NCBI GenBank assembly: GCA_937951315.1
Contig: CALFCG010000047.1
Span: forward strand, 1 to 55,183
Direction of reading: 5' to 3'
Length of the DNA: 55,183 nt
Source: an uncultured cyanobacterium
GTDB lineage: Bacteria; Cyanobacteriota; Cyanobacteriia; Thermosynechococcales; Thermosynechococcaceae
Both the position numbers and the translations under genes were made by a program. The notes below the pieces were generated by a model. It did not search any database. It worked only from the letters and a program-made list of their open reading frames with translations, and was not told where the DNA came from. Below are positions 36,765 through 48,090 of the stretch, piece after piece (within the stretch, counting starts at the first letter, position 1; each line of letters opens with the position of its first letter).

Positions 36765-36956
36765 ATGATGCAGAACACTCAAAATCGACTGCTACGCTTC
36801 TTGAAAGAAGAGCTTTTGTTGCCTAATGATTCCATTGGCCTTGCCTTACGGCACGTAGAGCAAGATCCTGGCCCTTTGCCCATTGTGCTATGGCAATACG
36901 GCCTCATTACGCTTGAGCAACTCAATAAAATCTACGACTGGCTAGAAACATCATAG
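36765..36956 (+). CDS. DUF2949 family protein
   Basis: A 63-residue cyanobacterial protein starting at ATG 36765 (a second ATG follows directly). The pattern [56 protein letters not shown] matches DUF2949: a short helix, the DPGPLP loop and the LWQYGLITLEQL helix. No function is known. The frame is open upstream to 36705, but the internal ATG fits family length. The stop codon abuts the crtB stop on the opposite strand with no gap. Confidence 0.88.
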   Translation: MMQNTQNRLLRFLKEELLLPNDSIGLALRHVEQDPGPLPIVLWQYGLITLEQLNKIYDWLETS

Positions 36957-37910
36957 TGACTTTACCCATGCCTTGGGTAAACACAGAAGCTTCTGACGCG
37001 TTGGAACATACGCACGTTTGCTAAAGACGTCGTAGTTGTTATGTTCAATCACGTCTAGAATCCGTCGATACAGGATTAAAGCAGACCACACCGGCCAACG
37101 CGCATTCTTTTCGAGAGACCGAATTCCGTCCTCGGCCTTGGCAAAAAACTGGTGCGCCCGTTCAATCTGGAATTTCATTAACGACTGCCAACGATCATTG
37201 ATCACACCGTCAAAAAGCTCTTGCTCACTATAGCCAAAGCGCTCCAGGTCTTCTAGGGGCAAGTATATTCGGCCTCGGCGAGCATCTTCGCCAACATCAC
37301 GCAGAATATTTGTGAGTTGATTGGCCACACCCAAGGCAACGGCTTTCTCAATGGGACTCCCCGGCGTAAGCTCAGGGTTAGCCCATGGCGGCTGTAGACG
37401 ATCACAAAAGGGCTCAATTCCCATAACGGGGGCTGACATAAGCCCGACGGTTCCCGCCACTCGATAGCAATACAGATGCAGTTCTTCAAACGTATCGTAA
37501 CGGCTGCGATGGAGGTCCATGCGTTGCCCTGCGATCATGTCCCGAAAGGGCTGAATATCAAGCTTAAAACGTTCAATCGTGTCCTGAAGAGCAACATCCT
37601 CATTTTGAGTCGGATGCCCCGCGAACACAGATTCAAGCTGCTGTTCCCATTGATCTAACGTTATCGCTAGTTCTTCTGGCGTAGAATCAGCGGCTTGAGG
37701 ACCATCCATCAGCTCGTCAGTCTGACGACACCAAACATAGATGGCCCAGATGCCTCGCCGCTTGTCGGGCGTCATCAACAGGGTGCTCAGGTAAAAGGTT
37801 TTAGCATAGTCTGCTGTAACCTGACGACACTGCTCGTAGGAATCTTCAAGGGAAGACAGGGGTTTCACCTGGCTAACCTGGCGTCGTGGCGTTTCAGGCA
37901 GTTGTAGCAT
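36951..37910 (-). CDS. crtB: Phytoene synthase
   Basis: Joins two geranylgeranyl-PP to phytoene, the first committed step of carotenoid synthesis. The 319-residue protein has the two Asp-rich prenyl-substrate motifs [10 protein letters not shown] and [20 protein letters not shown], plus YVWCRQTDE and [10 protein letters not shown] near residues 60-215. Its start overlaps the end of crtP by 17 bases, so the pair is translationally coupled. Convergent with the DUF2949 gene. Confidence 0.97.
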   Translation of the reverse strand: MLQLPETPRRQVSQVKPLSSLEDSYEQCRQVTADYAKTFYLSTLLMTPDKRRGIWAIYVWCRQTDELMDGPQAADSTPEELAITLDQWEQQLESVFAGHPTQNEDVALQDTIERFKLDIQPFRDMIAGQRMDLHRSRYDTFEELHLYCYRVAGTVGLMSAPVMGIEPFCDRLQPPWANPELTPGSPIEKAVALGVANQLTNILRDVGEDARRGRIYLPLEDLERFGYSEQELFDGVINDRWQSLMKFQIERAHQFFAKAEDGIRSLEKNARWPVWSALILYRRILDVIEHNNYDVFSKRAYVPTRQKLLCLPKAWVKSL

Positions 37911-39339
37911 GTGTCAGTGACGGAGAGCTAGACAATGATGAAGTAGGATTACCGCTATCGGACGCGGATGCAGAATCGGCAATTGCATGTGCTGCCAGCT
38001 TACCAGAAAGGACTGCTCCCTCCATACTGCCGAGGTACTCCTGCATGGTGTAACTACCGGCCAAGAAGAAGTTTGAAATCGGCGTGGTCTGCACAGGGCG
38101 ACATTGCTGTGAACCAGGAACAGCTTTATAGACGGACCGAGGTGTAATCACAATTTTATGTTTGAGGAGTTGTGCGGAGTGATCGCCGACAAAGTGATGG
38201 GGGAACAAATTTTTAAGCTCCTCCATTGTGGCGGCCAAGATGTCATCTTCGGACCGAGAAATCCAATCTTGGGCCGGGGCCAGCACCAACTCCAACATCG
38301 ACTTATTCGGATCAGCATATTCACGGCAGGTGTTGCTCATATCGGCATAGACACTGAGCAAAGGAGACCGCGAGAATAACAGATTGTCAATATCAGTCAG
38401 TTTGCGATCAAACCAAAGATGAATGTTGATCACGGGCACCCCTTCTAAGCCCTGCATTTTTTTGAAGCAGTCCAGTTGACGCCAGGGATCGGGCAGCATG
38501 GCCTTCAGCGGATCAACAGCCATCGCAGAGACATAGGCATCCGCCGAGACTTCATAATCTTCCGCACCCTCGAGACCGCGCATCAAAAAACCATGAACAG
38601 TATCATCACTCTCAAGGCGAATTTCTTTAAGGGGCGCATTGAGATGAATTTCTCCGCCGCGCTCAGTAATGTAGTCCACGATGGGCTGACACAGACGTTC
38701 GGGCGGGGAGCCATCCAAAAAAGCAACACGGGACCCATGCTGCTCTTGCATGAAGTGGTAAAAGGCCGAAAACATCACGGTGGCGGTGATTTCTTCAGGG
38801 TTAATGAAGTTCAAAGACTTAGAGGCCGCCAAAAAGAGTTGGTTCGTGACGTTTTCAGGGATGCCGTGCTGGTTACACCACTCCGTCCATGAATACTTGT
38901 CCATCTCTTCAGCATAGGACTGCCCCTTAATCATGGCGGGGACAAGACCGATTCCGAGGCGAACCTTTTCAGGCCAGGACAGCATATCGTTGTTGCGTGC
39001 AATGGCCGCCAAACCATTCCAAGGTGCTGCGACGTTCGGGAAGTCAAAGCGAGAGTAGGTGCCTGGCTTGTCCGGCTGGTTGAAAATCATGGTGTGCTCT
39101 TTCCACTGGAGCCGATCTTCAATCCCAAGTTCTTTAAACAGCTGCAGCATATTGGGGTAAGCACCAAAAAAGATGTGCAAGCCCGTTTCGTACCAGTCGC
39201 CGTCTTCATCTTTCCAGGCCGCAACGAGACCGCCTAAGACATCTCGACGCTCGTAGACGATGGGAGTATGACCCTGATCTACTAAATATTTGGCACAGGC
39301 TAGCCCAGCTAGGCCACCCCCTGCGATCGCAACTCGCAT
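37894..39339 (-). CDS. crtP: 15-cis-phytoene desaturase, plant/cyanobacterial type (CrtP)
   Basis: FAD enzyme that introduces two double bases into phytoene, giving zeta-carotene, with plastoquinone as acceptor. The 481-residue sequence has the dinucleotide-binding N-terminus [19 protein letters not shown] with [24 protein letters not shown], and the C-terminal FAD segment [27 protein letters not shown]. Only the CrtP class has this arrangement; CrtI-type is unrelated in order. It is upstream of and overlapping crtB, the usual cyanobacterial operon order. Confidence 0.97.
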   Translation of the reverse strand: MRVAIAGGGLAGLACAKYLVDQGHTPIVYERRDVLGGLVAAWKDEDGDWYETGLHIFFGAYPNMLQLFKELGIEDRLQWKEHTMIFNQPDKPGTYSRFDFPNVAAPWNGLAAIARNNDMLSWPEKVRLGIGLVPAMIKGQSYAEEMDKYSWTEWCNQHGIPENVTNQLFLAASKSLNFINPEEITATVMFSAFYHFMQEQHGSRVAFLDGSPPERLCQPIVDYITERGGEIHLNAPLKEIRLESDDTVHGFLMRGLEGAEDYEVSADAYVSAMAVDPLKAMLPDPWRQLDCFKKMQGLEGVPVINIHLWFDRKLTDIDNLLFSRSPLLSVYADMSNTCREYADPNKSMLELVLAPAQDWISRSEDDILAATMEELKNLFPHHFVGDHSAQLLKHKIVITPRSVYKAVPGSQQCRPVQTTPISNFFLAGSYTMQEYLGSMEGAVLSGKLAAHAIADSASASDSGNPTSSLSSSPSLTHATTA

Positions 39340-39574
39340 GTATTTTTAAGTATCCTTCCGCGACTCCAGTGAGCGCGTCTGCAATGTTGCAGCAGCTCCG
39401 TGATTAATTATACCGTTGCAATCCGTAACATTTCAGGAAAATTTAAGATTTATACTTTTAAACTCATCACAGGGAAAATTGAGTCCACCGGATAGGCTAC
39501 AGAAATACCGTAGAATTCAATCAACTTCTGGGCATGATGCCTGAGATTTAATTTGTCGTCATCGCTGGTTTCAC

Positions 39575-40540
39575 ATGCGTATCAAACGCCCGCTCAAAAC
39601 AATTACCGATGTGCTTGTTTTCAAAACACCTTTAGAGGCCCAGTTGATCATCACTCGGCGATGCAATTTGAGCTGTGGCTATTGCACGGAGTATGACCAC
39701 ACCTCGGCTCCTGTTCCACTCACCGATCTCAAAGATCGGATCGACGCGATTCATCGGCTAGGGGTGATCAATATCTCTCTGCTGGGCGGTGAGCCTCTAA
39801 TGCACCCGGATTTGATGGAGATTATTGAGTATGGCAGTCGTCACAGCCAAGTCTCGATCACAACAAATGGTTTTTTGCTGAAGCCAGACCTAATCAAGCA
39901 ACTCAATACGGCAGGGCTTAGTAATCTTCAGATTAGTATTGATGCCCTGGAGACTGACCCCACAAACTATATTCAGAAGTCATTGAACAAGCTAATTTCC
40001 AAGCTAGAGCTGCTGAAGAAACATGCCACGTTTGATGTCCACGCTAACGTTGTCATGTGTGAGGCAACGAAGGATACGTTTACGGAAACCGTCAACCAGA
40101 TTCGGGCCTTTGGTTTCTATGTCTCAGTGGGACTGATTCACAATGATCAAGGGCAGATTCAAGTTCAGGGAGACGATTACATCAAGCTCTGGGACCAGCA
40201 TTTTGCCGATCGTTCATCTCACACCAGTCTTGATTACGACTATGGCCGCACATTGCTGCAGGGCCAACAGCCCGATTGGACCTGCCGGTCAGGTGCACGT
40301 TTTCTCTATATCGATGAATTTGGGCTGACACAATATTGTTCTTCGCAGAGAAGTCGATTAAACAAGCCCATTACCGACTATACCCGTGCAGATTTGCAAG
40401 AACAGTTTCGAGCCAAAAAGGGCTGTGAGGCGGGCTGCTCCATTCTCTGTGTCTACCGCGACTCGATGCTTGATAATCAACCGCTAGCCATGATCAAAGA
40501 TGCGTATCAATCCGTGAAACATGGTTCGATTTCTTTCTAG
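39575..40540 (+). CDS. Radical SAM protein with C-terminal SPASM/twitch-like cysteines
   Basis: A 321-residue radical SAM enzyme. The cluster motif is CNLSCGYC (about residues 28-35, CxxxCxxC), followed by LLGGEPLMHPDL, the glycine/SAM-binding segment, and ISIDALE. The C-terminal part has C-R-S-G, QYCSSQ and CEAGCSILC, additional cysteines like an auxiliary 4Fe-4S (SPASM/twitch) domain. Substrate unknown. It precedes by 32 bases a membrane protein of the lysylphosphatidylglycerol-synthase/flippase type, which suggests a lipid or glycan-related job, but this is inference. Confidence 0.85.
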   Translation: MRIKRPLKTITDVLVFKTPLEAQLIITRRCNLSCGYCTEYDHTSAPVPLTDLKDRIDAIHRLGVINISLLGGEPLMHPDLMEIIEYGSRHSQVSITTNGFLLKPDLIKQLNTAGLSNLQISIDALETDPTNYIQKSLNKLISKLELLKKHATFDVHANVVMCEATKDTFTETVNQIRAFGFYVSVGLIHNDQGQIQVQGDDYIKLWDQHFADRSSHTSLDYDYGRTLLQGQQPDWTCRSGARFLYIDEFGLTQYCSSQRSRLNKPITDYTRADLQEQFRAKKGCEAGCSILCVYRDSMLDNQPLAMIKDAYQSVKHGSISF

Positions 40541-40572
40541 GCCAATGCTTGTGGGTGACCGCCAGAATCACA

Positions 40573-41529
40573 ATGCTCAACACTCAAACTAGGCGACGCT
40601 GGCTGCAGCTGCTGTTCATATTGTTGCTCGGTATCGGGTTAACGATCGCTTGGCATAGCCTGGACTTGGATGGGCAAGCGCTCCTACAAACGCTCCGTCA
40701 GTTTGGTTCAGTCTCTTTGGGAGCAGGTTTAGCCCTGGTTCTGTTACAAATTACATTCCAAATTTCTCGGCTATGGGTTCTATGCCCGCCAACCGTAGGC
40801 GTTTCTTGGAAACAAGCGGCGCGCGCGTATACCTCTGGACAATTTGTCAGTAACTTTATTCAGGGACAGGCCGGACATGCGGTAAAAGTTGCGGTCCTCC
40901 GGCAGCCTGCAAACGCTCAGGGCAGACAAATGGCAGGGGCCGAATCGACGGCAATTGTCCTCGTCGATAAGGTCATGGATGTCTTGATGTTGCTGGGGCT
41001 ATCAGGGCTGGCGGTTCTGCAGTTAAATTTACTCGCTCAAGCCTGGCGCTATTTAGATCACCATTTGCTGTGGGGAATTCCAGTGGTGGCAGTTGCGATC
41101 GCAACTCTAATCTACTGTCTCCGGCGCAGCTCGAGACGCATTCGAAGAGGGCTAGCAGACTTTAAACAAGGGCTGGCTGTCGTCAAGTCCCCCGTTCAGG
41201 TGGGCCAAGGCATCACGATGGGGTTAAGCGACTGGTTTATAGAATGCATACTCTTGCAGGTTCTTTGTGTTGCCCAAGGTTTTCCCCTCTCCCCCGCTCA
41301 ATTGATGGTCAGTCTATTTATCTTAAATATTGGTGTTTCTATTCCGATTTCAATTGCCAATTTAGGAACCTTTGAAGCCTCACTGGTGTTTGCTCTAACG
41401 CGATTTGGAGTGCCGTTGGTGCCTGGGGTTGCGATCGCAACCTTATTCCATATTTTCCAGATGCTTGGCATTGCCCTCTGGATGCTGCTTGTAGTGCCCC
41501 AAAATATCAAACCCGAGATCCAGAAATAA
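40573..41529 (+). CDS. LPG-synthase-type transmembrane protein (DUF/flippase-like)
   Basis: A 318-residue membrane protein with about 6-8 hydrophobic helices. It shows LALVLLQITFQISRLW, then YTSGQFVSNFIQGQAGHAVKVAVLR and a VLVDKVMDVLMLLGL stretch, and FVFALTRFGVPLVPGVAIATLFHIFQML. The QAGHAVK and DKVMD motifs are typical of lysylphosphatidylglycerol-synthase_TM/AglD-type flippase-like proteins. No aminoacyl-transferase domain is attached. ATG 40573 is preferred over TTG 40549. It sits directly downstream of the radical SAM gene. A weak hairpin region separates it from katG. Confidence 0.82.
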   Translation: MLNTQTRRRWLQLLFILLLGIGLTIAWHSLDLDGQALLQTLRQFGSVSLGAGLALVLLQITFQISRLWVLCPPTVGVSWKQAARAYTSGQFVSNFIQGQAGHAVKVAVLRQPANAQGRQMAGAESTAIVLVDKVMDVLMLLGLSGLAVLQLNLLAQAWRYLDHHLLWGIPVVAVAIATLIYCLRRSSRRIRRGLADFKQGLAVVKSPVQVGQGITMGLSDWFIECILLQVLCVAQGFPLSPAQLMVSLFILNIGVSIPISIANLGTFEASLVFALTRFGVPLVPGVAIATLFHIFQMLGIALWMLLVVPQNIKPEIQK

Positions 41530-41533
41530 AAGG

Positions 41534-41582
41534 CCTTGAAGACTAGCAAGGGCAAAAGACCTGACTAGCCCTCAAGACCAAA
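41534..41582. terminator. Imperfect bidirectional hairpin between convergent genes
   Basis: The 70 bases between the flippase-like gene and katG contain a pairing of about GGCCTTGAAGACTAG with CTAGCCCTCAAGACC (roughly 41534-41548 and 41567-41581) with mismatches. A weak shared terminator is possible. Confidence 0.3.
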
Positions 41583-41599
41583 GTCCTTAGAAATCCGGA

Positions 41600-43975
<2,376 letters not shown>

Positions 43976-44027
43976 CTAGCAGAGTGCCTCTTTTGGAAGC
44001 AGGATGTTTTACTTTTATCGCATCTTC

Positions 44028-44042
44028 TAAGAATAATTCTTA
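44028..44042. promoter_or_regulatory. Fur/PerR-type operator, perfect 7-1-7 palindrome
   Basis: TAAGAATAATTCTTA is a perfect inverted repeat with one central base, the arrangement of Fur-family boxes. It sits between katG and perR, about 175 bases before perR and 230 before katG. PerR would repress both in the absence of peroxide; this is inference from position and symmetry. Confidence 0.65.
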
Positions 44043-44216
44043 CTTGCGAATAAATAAATAAGAATAAATACTCAAATCTAGGAACGATAAACATGTATGG
44101 ATGTTTACAGAGGAAAATGTTAATCTGGCCATTAATGGCTCCTGAAAGTCGAACATCAGTAATCTAAGACAGGTCGTTTTAGAGGGGGTCTTAGTGCGTC
44201 TCTGGAGGGAGCATAG

Positions 44217-44639
44217 ATGCAACCACAGGTAGATAAAATTTTCCAAACGATGAAAGCCAAGGGCTTGAGAGTGACCCCCCAGCGATTGGCTGTTTATGCT
44301 GATTTACTGGCACGTTCAGATCATCCAACAGCAGAAGACATTTCGAGTCACCTGAATCAAGATGCGCCCATCGCTTCTCAAGCAACGGTCTATAACTCAC
44401 TCCAGGCTCTACGAAAGGTGGGGCTGGTGCAAGAGGTGCTCCTAGAAGAAGGGGTCTGTCGCTATGATGCCAACCTGGAGGAGCACCATCATTTTCGATG
44501 TCAGTCTTGCGGTGAGATTGAGGATATTGCCTGGGACCTCATCCAACCCATCGATTTCAAGGCCCTCCGACCCGCTTTACAGGTCCAGAATTATCAGATC
44601 ACGGTGCATGGCTATTGCGATCGCTGCCATTCGAAATAG
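44217..44639 (+). CDS. perR: Fur-family peroxide regulator PerR
   Basis: A 140-residue Fur-superfamily repressor. The winged HTH (about 15-80) contains TPQRLAVYADLLARSDHPTAEDIS and ATVYNSLQALRKVGLV. The dimerisation domain has the metal site RYDANLEEHHHFRC, with an Asp in the PerR-type position and a His cluster, and two structural-zinc Cys pairs (CQSC and CDRC). Asp rather than Glu near this site, and adjacency to katG, favour PerR over Fur or Zur. It would sense H2O2 by metal-catalysed oxidation of a His. Followed by a short hairpin. Confidence 0.85.
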   Translation: MQPQVDKIFQTMKAKGLRVTPQRLAVYADLLARSDHPTAEDISSHLNQDAPIASQATVYNSLQALRKVGLVQEVLLEEGVCRYDANLEEHHHFRCQSCGEIEDIAWDLIQPIDFKALRPALQVQNYQITVHGYCDRCHSK

Positions 44640-44661
44640 CACAAAGCCTCTACGTGGCTGC

Positions 44662-44686
44662 AAAAGGGTATCCTGGGTCCCCTTTT
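44662..44686 (+). terminator. Hairpin after perR
   Basis: AAAAGGG (44662-44668) pairs with CCCTTTT (44680-44686), perfect 7 bp with an 11-base loop, ending in CCTTTT. It is a reasonable terminator for perR. Confidence 0.5.
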
Positions 44687-44780
44687 CAAAGCGAGAAACG
44701 CATTCCTATAGGGAATGAAATTCTACGTCAGGTTAGTTTAGAGAAAGACCACTCTCATTCTTAATGATCGGCCAATATCC

Positions 44781-45338
44781 TCATGCTTGTTTTAGACCTA
44801 GCTGAATCCGAATAACCGTGGCCGTCATAAATAGCAAAGGACAGAGCAGAAAACCCGTCACCACAAAATGCAGCGGAAATTGAAAAACGAGCCACCACAG
44901 CAGCAGGATTCCAGTACAGGAGTCGATGTGGTCAAGAAGAAAGAAGAATGGACCGCTCTGGGCACCCGCTGGAATCTGCATCCGCCGCTTGAGAAACGAA
45001 TTCGGCAGTTCCGCTAAATTACAAACAAAGCCAACCAGCAATCCATACTCAAAAGCATTGACATCTGCAAAGCTAATCCACGCTTCTGGCACCACAGGGA
45101 CGTAATGTTCAAAGGCTTGAAAGCAGAAAGTCGCCAGTAGATGGGTCAGCGGTAGGCTCACAAGACCACGCCAGCGCTTGTTCTCTCCAAACCATTCTCG
45201 TTGGATAGGGTAATTTGCCCATTCCAAGAAAGAGCTTTTCCACAGATAGGATTCCAAAATACCCGCAGCAAAAAGTCCCAGCAGTAACCAGATGAGGTTA
45301 AATGAATCTTGAATCCATGGGTTGGCTGCAGCAAACAT
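44781..45338 (-). CDS. CarS-like CDP-lipid synthase (CDP-archaeol synthase family)
   Basis: A 185-residue membrane protein. Hydrophobic helices lie at about 10-30, 60-80, 98-115, 135-155 and 158-178. It carries the family-type motifs FGENKRWRGL (FGDxKTWRG in CarS), a GLLVGFVCNLAELPNSFLKRR segment followed by IPAG, and FFLLDHIDSCTG (LDxxD). CarS transfers CMP from CTP to a phosphorylated isoprenoid lipid in archaea; bacterial members likely activate other lipid phosphates. It is head-to-head with a lipid-kinase gene and its ATG shares three bases with the kinase's CATG. Family fairly sure, substrate unknown. Confidence 0.75.
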   Translation of the reverse strand: MFAAANPWIQDSFNLIWLLLGLFAAGILESYLWKSSFLEWANYPIQREWFGENKRWRGLVSLPLTHLLATFCFQAFEHYVPVVPEAWISFADVNAFEYGLLVGFVCNLAELPNSFLKRRMQIPAGAQSGPFFFLLDHIDSCTGILLLWWLVFQFPLHFVVTGFLLCPLLFMTATVIRIQLGLKQA

Positions 45339-46632
45339 GACGGTCTCTTTAGGACAACTGATTTTAGAAGCAGACCTGATCTACTGTCCACCGGGAATGG
45401 GAACTCGCTCTAGGACAGTAACGGCATCTCTCACATCTACAGAATTTACCTGGGAAGAACAGGCAGGCTCAACATCCCTCAACCTGTTGGATATTTTGCG
45501 AGTCTCCCCTTTGCCAACGCAGGATACCATCGGTTTTGCAGTGACAGCATGTCCATTAAGACGTCGGCATTGGTGGTCCCAGGTGCAAAGACGCGTCATC
45601 GAAACCCATGAGTTTTATTGTTCGGCAGAGTTGCGATCGCAATTCCACAAAGCCTTCGCAACCTTGCTCCATGAATCACCCAAGCAGCTAGCAGTGATCG
45701 TAAATGCCGCCAGCGGTGGCCGAAAGGGAGCAAAAATATTGGAGCGCCTCCGTCCCCTCTTTGCTGCCAGCCGAACAAAATTAACGGTGGCAAAATCGGG
45801 TGACGGTCCACAGACTCGACAATTTATTCGGTCTTTGAGCTTAGCCGAGACCGATGGGCTCATGGTGGTGGGGGGAGATGGCACCGTTCATGATGTGATC
45901 AACGGCTTAATGGAACGCCCGGATGCTGCAACAGCCATTCAAACCCCCATCGGCGTAATTCCAGCGGGGACGGGCAATGGCCTCTGTCAATCGCTGTTGG
46001 CAGAGGCAGGGGAACCCTACGATGTCTTGAGTGCAGGATTTGCGATCGCAAAAGGTCACCCCCACCCCCTCGATCTACTACAAATGCAGCAAGGTGAGCA
46101 GCGATCCTATGGTTCTTTGTCACTGGCATGGGGGTTGATCAGTGACAGTGACCTAGCTTCAGACCATCTGCGTTGGTTAGGACCTCTAAGAAACGATATT
46201 TGCGCGTTGCTGTTGATTGCTCTTTTACGCTCCTACCCTGGCTATCTTGTATTTGAACAGGAAGGCAGAAAGAAGGTCATAGAGGATTCATTCATTACCC
46301 TATGGGCTATGAATGTGCCCTGGGCAACCTCCAGCATTTTAGTCGCTCCACAAGCTCAGTTAGCCGATGGCCATTTAGAGTTGCTGATGGTTCGTCGGGG
46401 TGCCTCTAGATGGCGATTAATTCAGGCTTTCCTGCAACTTGACACAGGAGGGCACATCCAGTTTCCAGAGGTTGAGTGCTTTCAAGTGCAACGCTTTCTT
46501 TTAACCCCTCATGGTCACCAGGGAACATTGGCCCTTGATGGTGAATCTGCTTCCTATGACACCACAGAAGTGCAGGTATTGCCTCAGCTAGGGCGCTTTT
46601 TTAGTTTAGTGGCAAACGACCAAAAGGCTTGA
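45337..46632 (+). CDS. Eukaryote-like sphingosine/diacylglycerol kinase
   Basis: From ATG 45337 the protein has 431 residues. The catalytic core begins around 117 with LAVIVNAASGGRKGAK, then GGDGTVHDVINGLMERPD (179-196), TPIGVIPAGTGNG (203-215), SLAWGLISDSDLASDHLRWLG (262-282) and an LDGE-type C-terminal site. The two middle motifs and their order closely match animal and plant sphingosine kinases (SPHK, PAGSGNA/PAGTGNG and LAWGxxxDxDxxSExxRxxG), much more than bacterial DgkB or YegS. The first 110 residues may be the PH-like N-terminal domain found in eukaryotic SphK/CERK. It phosphorylates a lipid alcohol. TTG 45322 would add five residues. Divergent from the CarS-like gene. Confidence 0.85.
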   Translation: MTVSLGQLILEADLIYCPPGMGTRSRTVTASLTSTEFTWEEQAGSTSLNLLDILRVSPLPTQDTIGFAVTACPLRRRHWWSQVQRRVIETHEFYCSAELRSQFHKAFATLLHESPKQLAVIVNAASGGRKGAKILERLRPLFAASRTKLTVAKSGDGPQTRQFIRSLSLAETDGLMVVGGDGTVHDVINGLMERPDAATAIQTPIGVIPAGTGNGLCQSLLAEAGEPYDVLSAGFAIAKGHPHPLDLLQMQQGEQRSYGSLSLAWGLISDSDLASDHLRWLGPLRNDICALLLIALLRSYPGYLVFEQEGRKKVIEDSFITLWAMNVPWATSSILVAPQAQLADGHLELLMVRRGASRWRLIQAFLQLDTGGHIQFPEVECFQVQRFLLTPHGHQGTLALDGESASYDTTEVQVLPQLGRFFSLVANDQKA

Positions 46633-46788
46633 ATCGTAAGCATAGGTTCTAGCCCCCTGGCTCACAGCTTGCGACTCATGACTCTCAGCAATCAAAAGAC
46701 AGATGAATGCGTCATTGAGTCAAAGGCCCATAGTCTGAAACAACAAGTGAACCGGTTTCAAGCACAGTCAAAACAGGATCCAAGGGGA

Positions 46789-48090
46789 TTATTCGCCGGC
46801 AGTCGCAGCTTTTCCTTCTCTGTAACTGTAGAAAAGTGCAATTGCCCAAAGAAGCAGCGCGAGTAATCCATCAGATGCGAGCGTCGCCCAGATGGCCCCT
46901 TTCCATGAATATCTAGGGATGAGGTAAAGATTGCCAGCAAAGTTAAAAATGGCAATCAGAACCTGAACACCACTGCGAAGACCTTGATGCCCCGCTCCCG
47001 TCAACGAATTAGCGGCAAAGTAGTGCATCGACTTTAAAAAAGGAAGGGGCGCCAACCAATACAAGACTTGTACTGAATCGGTATAGTCCTCCCCAAACAG
47101 ATACGGGACGAGGGGAGCCACACAGATCAAGCCAATTCCTGCAGCCAGACCATAGCCCCCTGCCAGCGGCGTTAATCGTTTCGCATAGGCCAAGGAACTA
47201 CGCATGCCAGAGGTTCCCTGTTGAAAGAACTTGGCATAGGAGGCAGCCAAAAGTGATTGGACTGGCACAAAAACCACATCAACAATACGGTAGGCAGCAG
47301 CATACAAACCTGCAGCATCGAGAGTTGCTAAGCGGGCTAACATCGCCTTATCAACATTGTTGTATATCGTCTGAGAGGAGATACCTGCAGAAAAGTAAAA
47401 GCCTTCCAAGAGCTCTGGCTTGATTCGTGCCAGTGCGAGCTTGGGGGAACCAAGATGAGTCTGAACTAGAATAACCGCAGCAGATGCAGCAACGACCGTA
47501 CCCAACAAATACATGGAGGTCCAAATCATCGCATTGGGCTCAGGGAAAAGCAAAATCATAGCAATTGCAGCCACAATTCTTGTAATACCAGGAAGCAACT
47601 TAATTTGAGCCGTTTTCTTTAATTGATGAACCGCTTGAAAAGCACGCCCACAGGTCTGTAGTAACCGCAGGCAAATCAAATCAGCGAGGGCAACACAAAA
47701 GACTAACAGGGGAGAGATGGTATTCGGTAATAGGGACGGAGAGATTAAACAAATCAGTCCGATTAAGATAACCCCAGTGACAGCAATCATGAAGAGAGCA
47801 TTGCCCCAATACTCGCTAAATAAGCTGGGCTCCCTAGAAACATTTTTAACAATTAAGCTGCCACTTCCTAGACTGATAAAAGGCGCAAAAATAGAGATTA
47901 AGGAAGCTGCTCCGATAAAGGCACCGTACTGGTCAGGACCGAGGGCACGAGCAATGATCACAAAATAAGCAGCCTGCAGAACGATTCTTATGCCCTGAGA
48001 CATAAGCATCCACAGCGTATTTTTCATTAACTGGTTGTTACGCAAACGTCCCGTTAGCAAAGATACTTTTTCTGAAATTTTTGCTCGCAT
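46789..48090 (-). CDS. Polysaccharide/oligosaccharide flippase (Wzx-type)
   Basis: A 433-residue protein with about 12-14 hydrophobic helices of the MOP/polysaccharide-transporter superfamily. Recognisable segments are an N-terminal cytosolic amphipathic stretch, SQGIRIVLQAAYFVIIARALGPDQYG (typical Wzx/O-antigen flippase helix 1), and a C-terminal region with PLVPYLFGEDYTDSVQVLYWLAP. It would translocate undecaprenyl-linked sugars. It is a lone flippase here: neighbours are not glycosyltransferases, although a decayed frame upstream (48210-48355) may have been one. Confidence 0.85.
   Translation of the reverse strand: MRAKISEKVSLLTGRLRNNQLMKNTLWMLMSQGIRIVLQAAYFVIIARALGPDQYGAFIGAASLISIFAPFISLGSGSLIVKNVSREPSLFSEYWGNALFMIAVTGVILIGLICLISPSLLPNTISPLLVFCVALADLICLRLLQTCGRAFQAVHQLKKTAQIKLLPGITRIVAAIAMILLFPEPNAMIWTSMYLLGTVVAASAAVILVQTHLGSPKLALARIKPELLEGFYFSAGISSQTIYNNVDKAMLARLATLDAAGLYAAAYRIVDVVFVPVQSLLAASYAKFFQQGTSGMRSSLAYAKRLTPLAGGYGLAAGIGLICVAPLVPYLFGEDYTDSVQVLYWLAPLPFLKSMHYFAANSLTGAGHQGLRSGVQVLIAIFNFAGNLYLIPRYSWKGAIWATLASDGLLALLLWAIALFYSYREGKAATAGE

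Noticed and set aside
46669-46866. 65-codon frame between the lipid kinase and flippase
   Set aside because: Overlaps the flippase end on the opposite strand and has low-complexity composition with no features.
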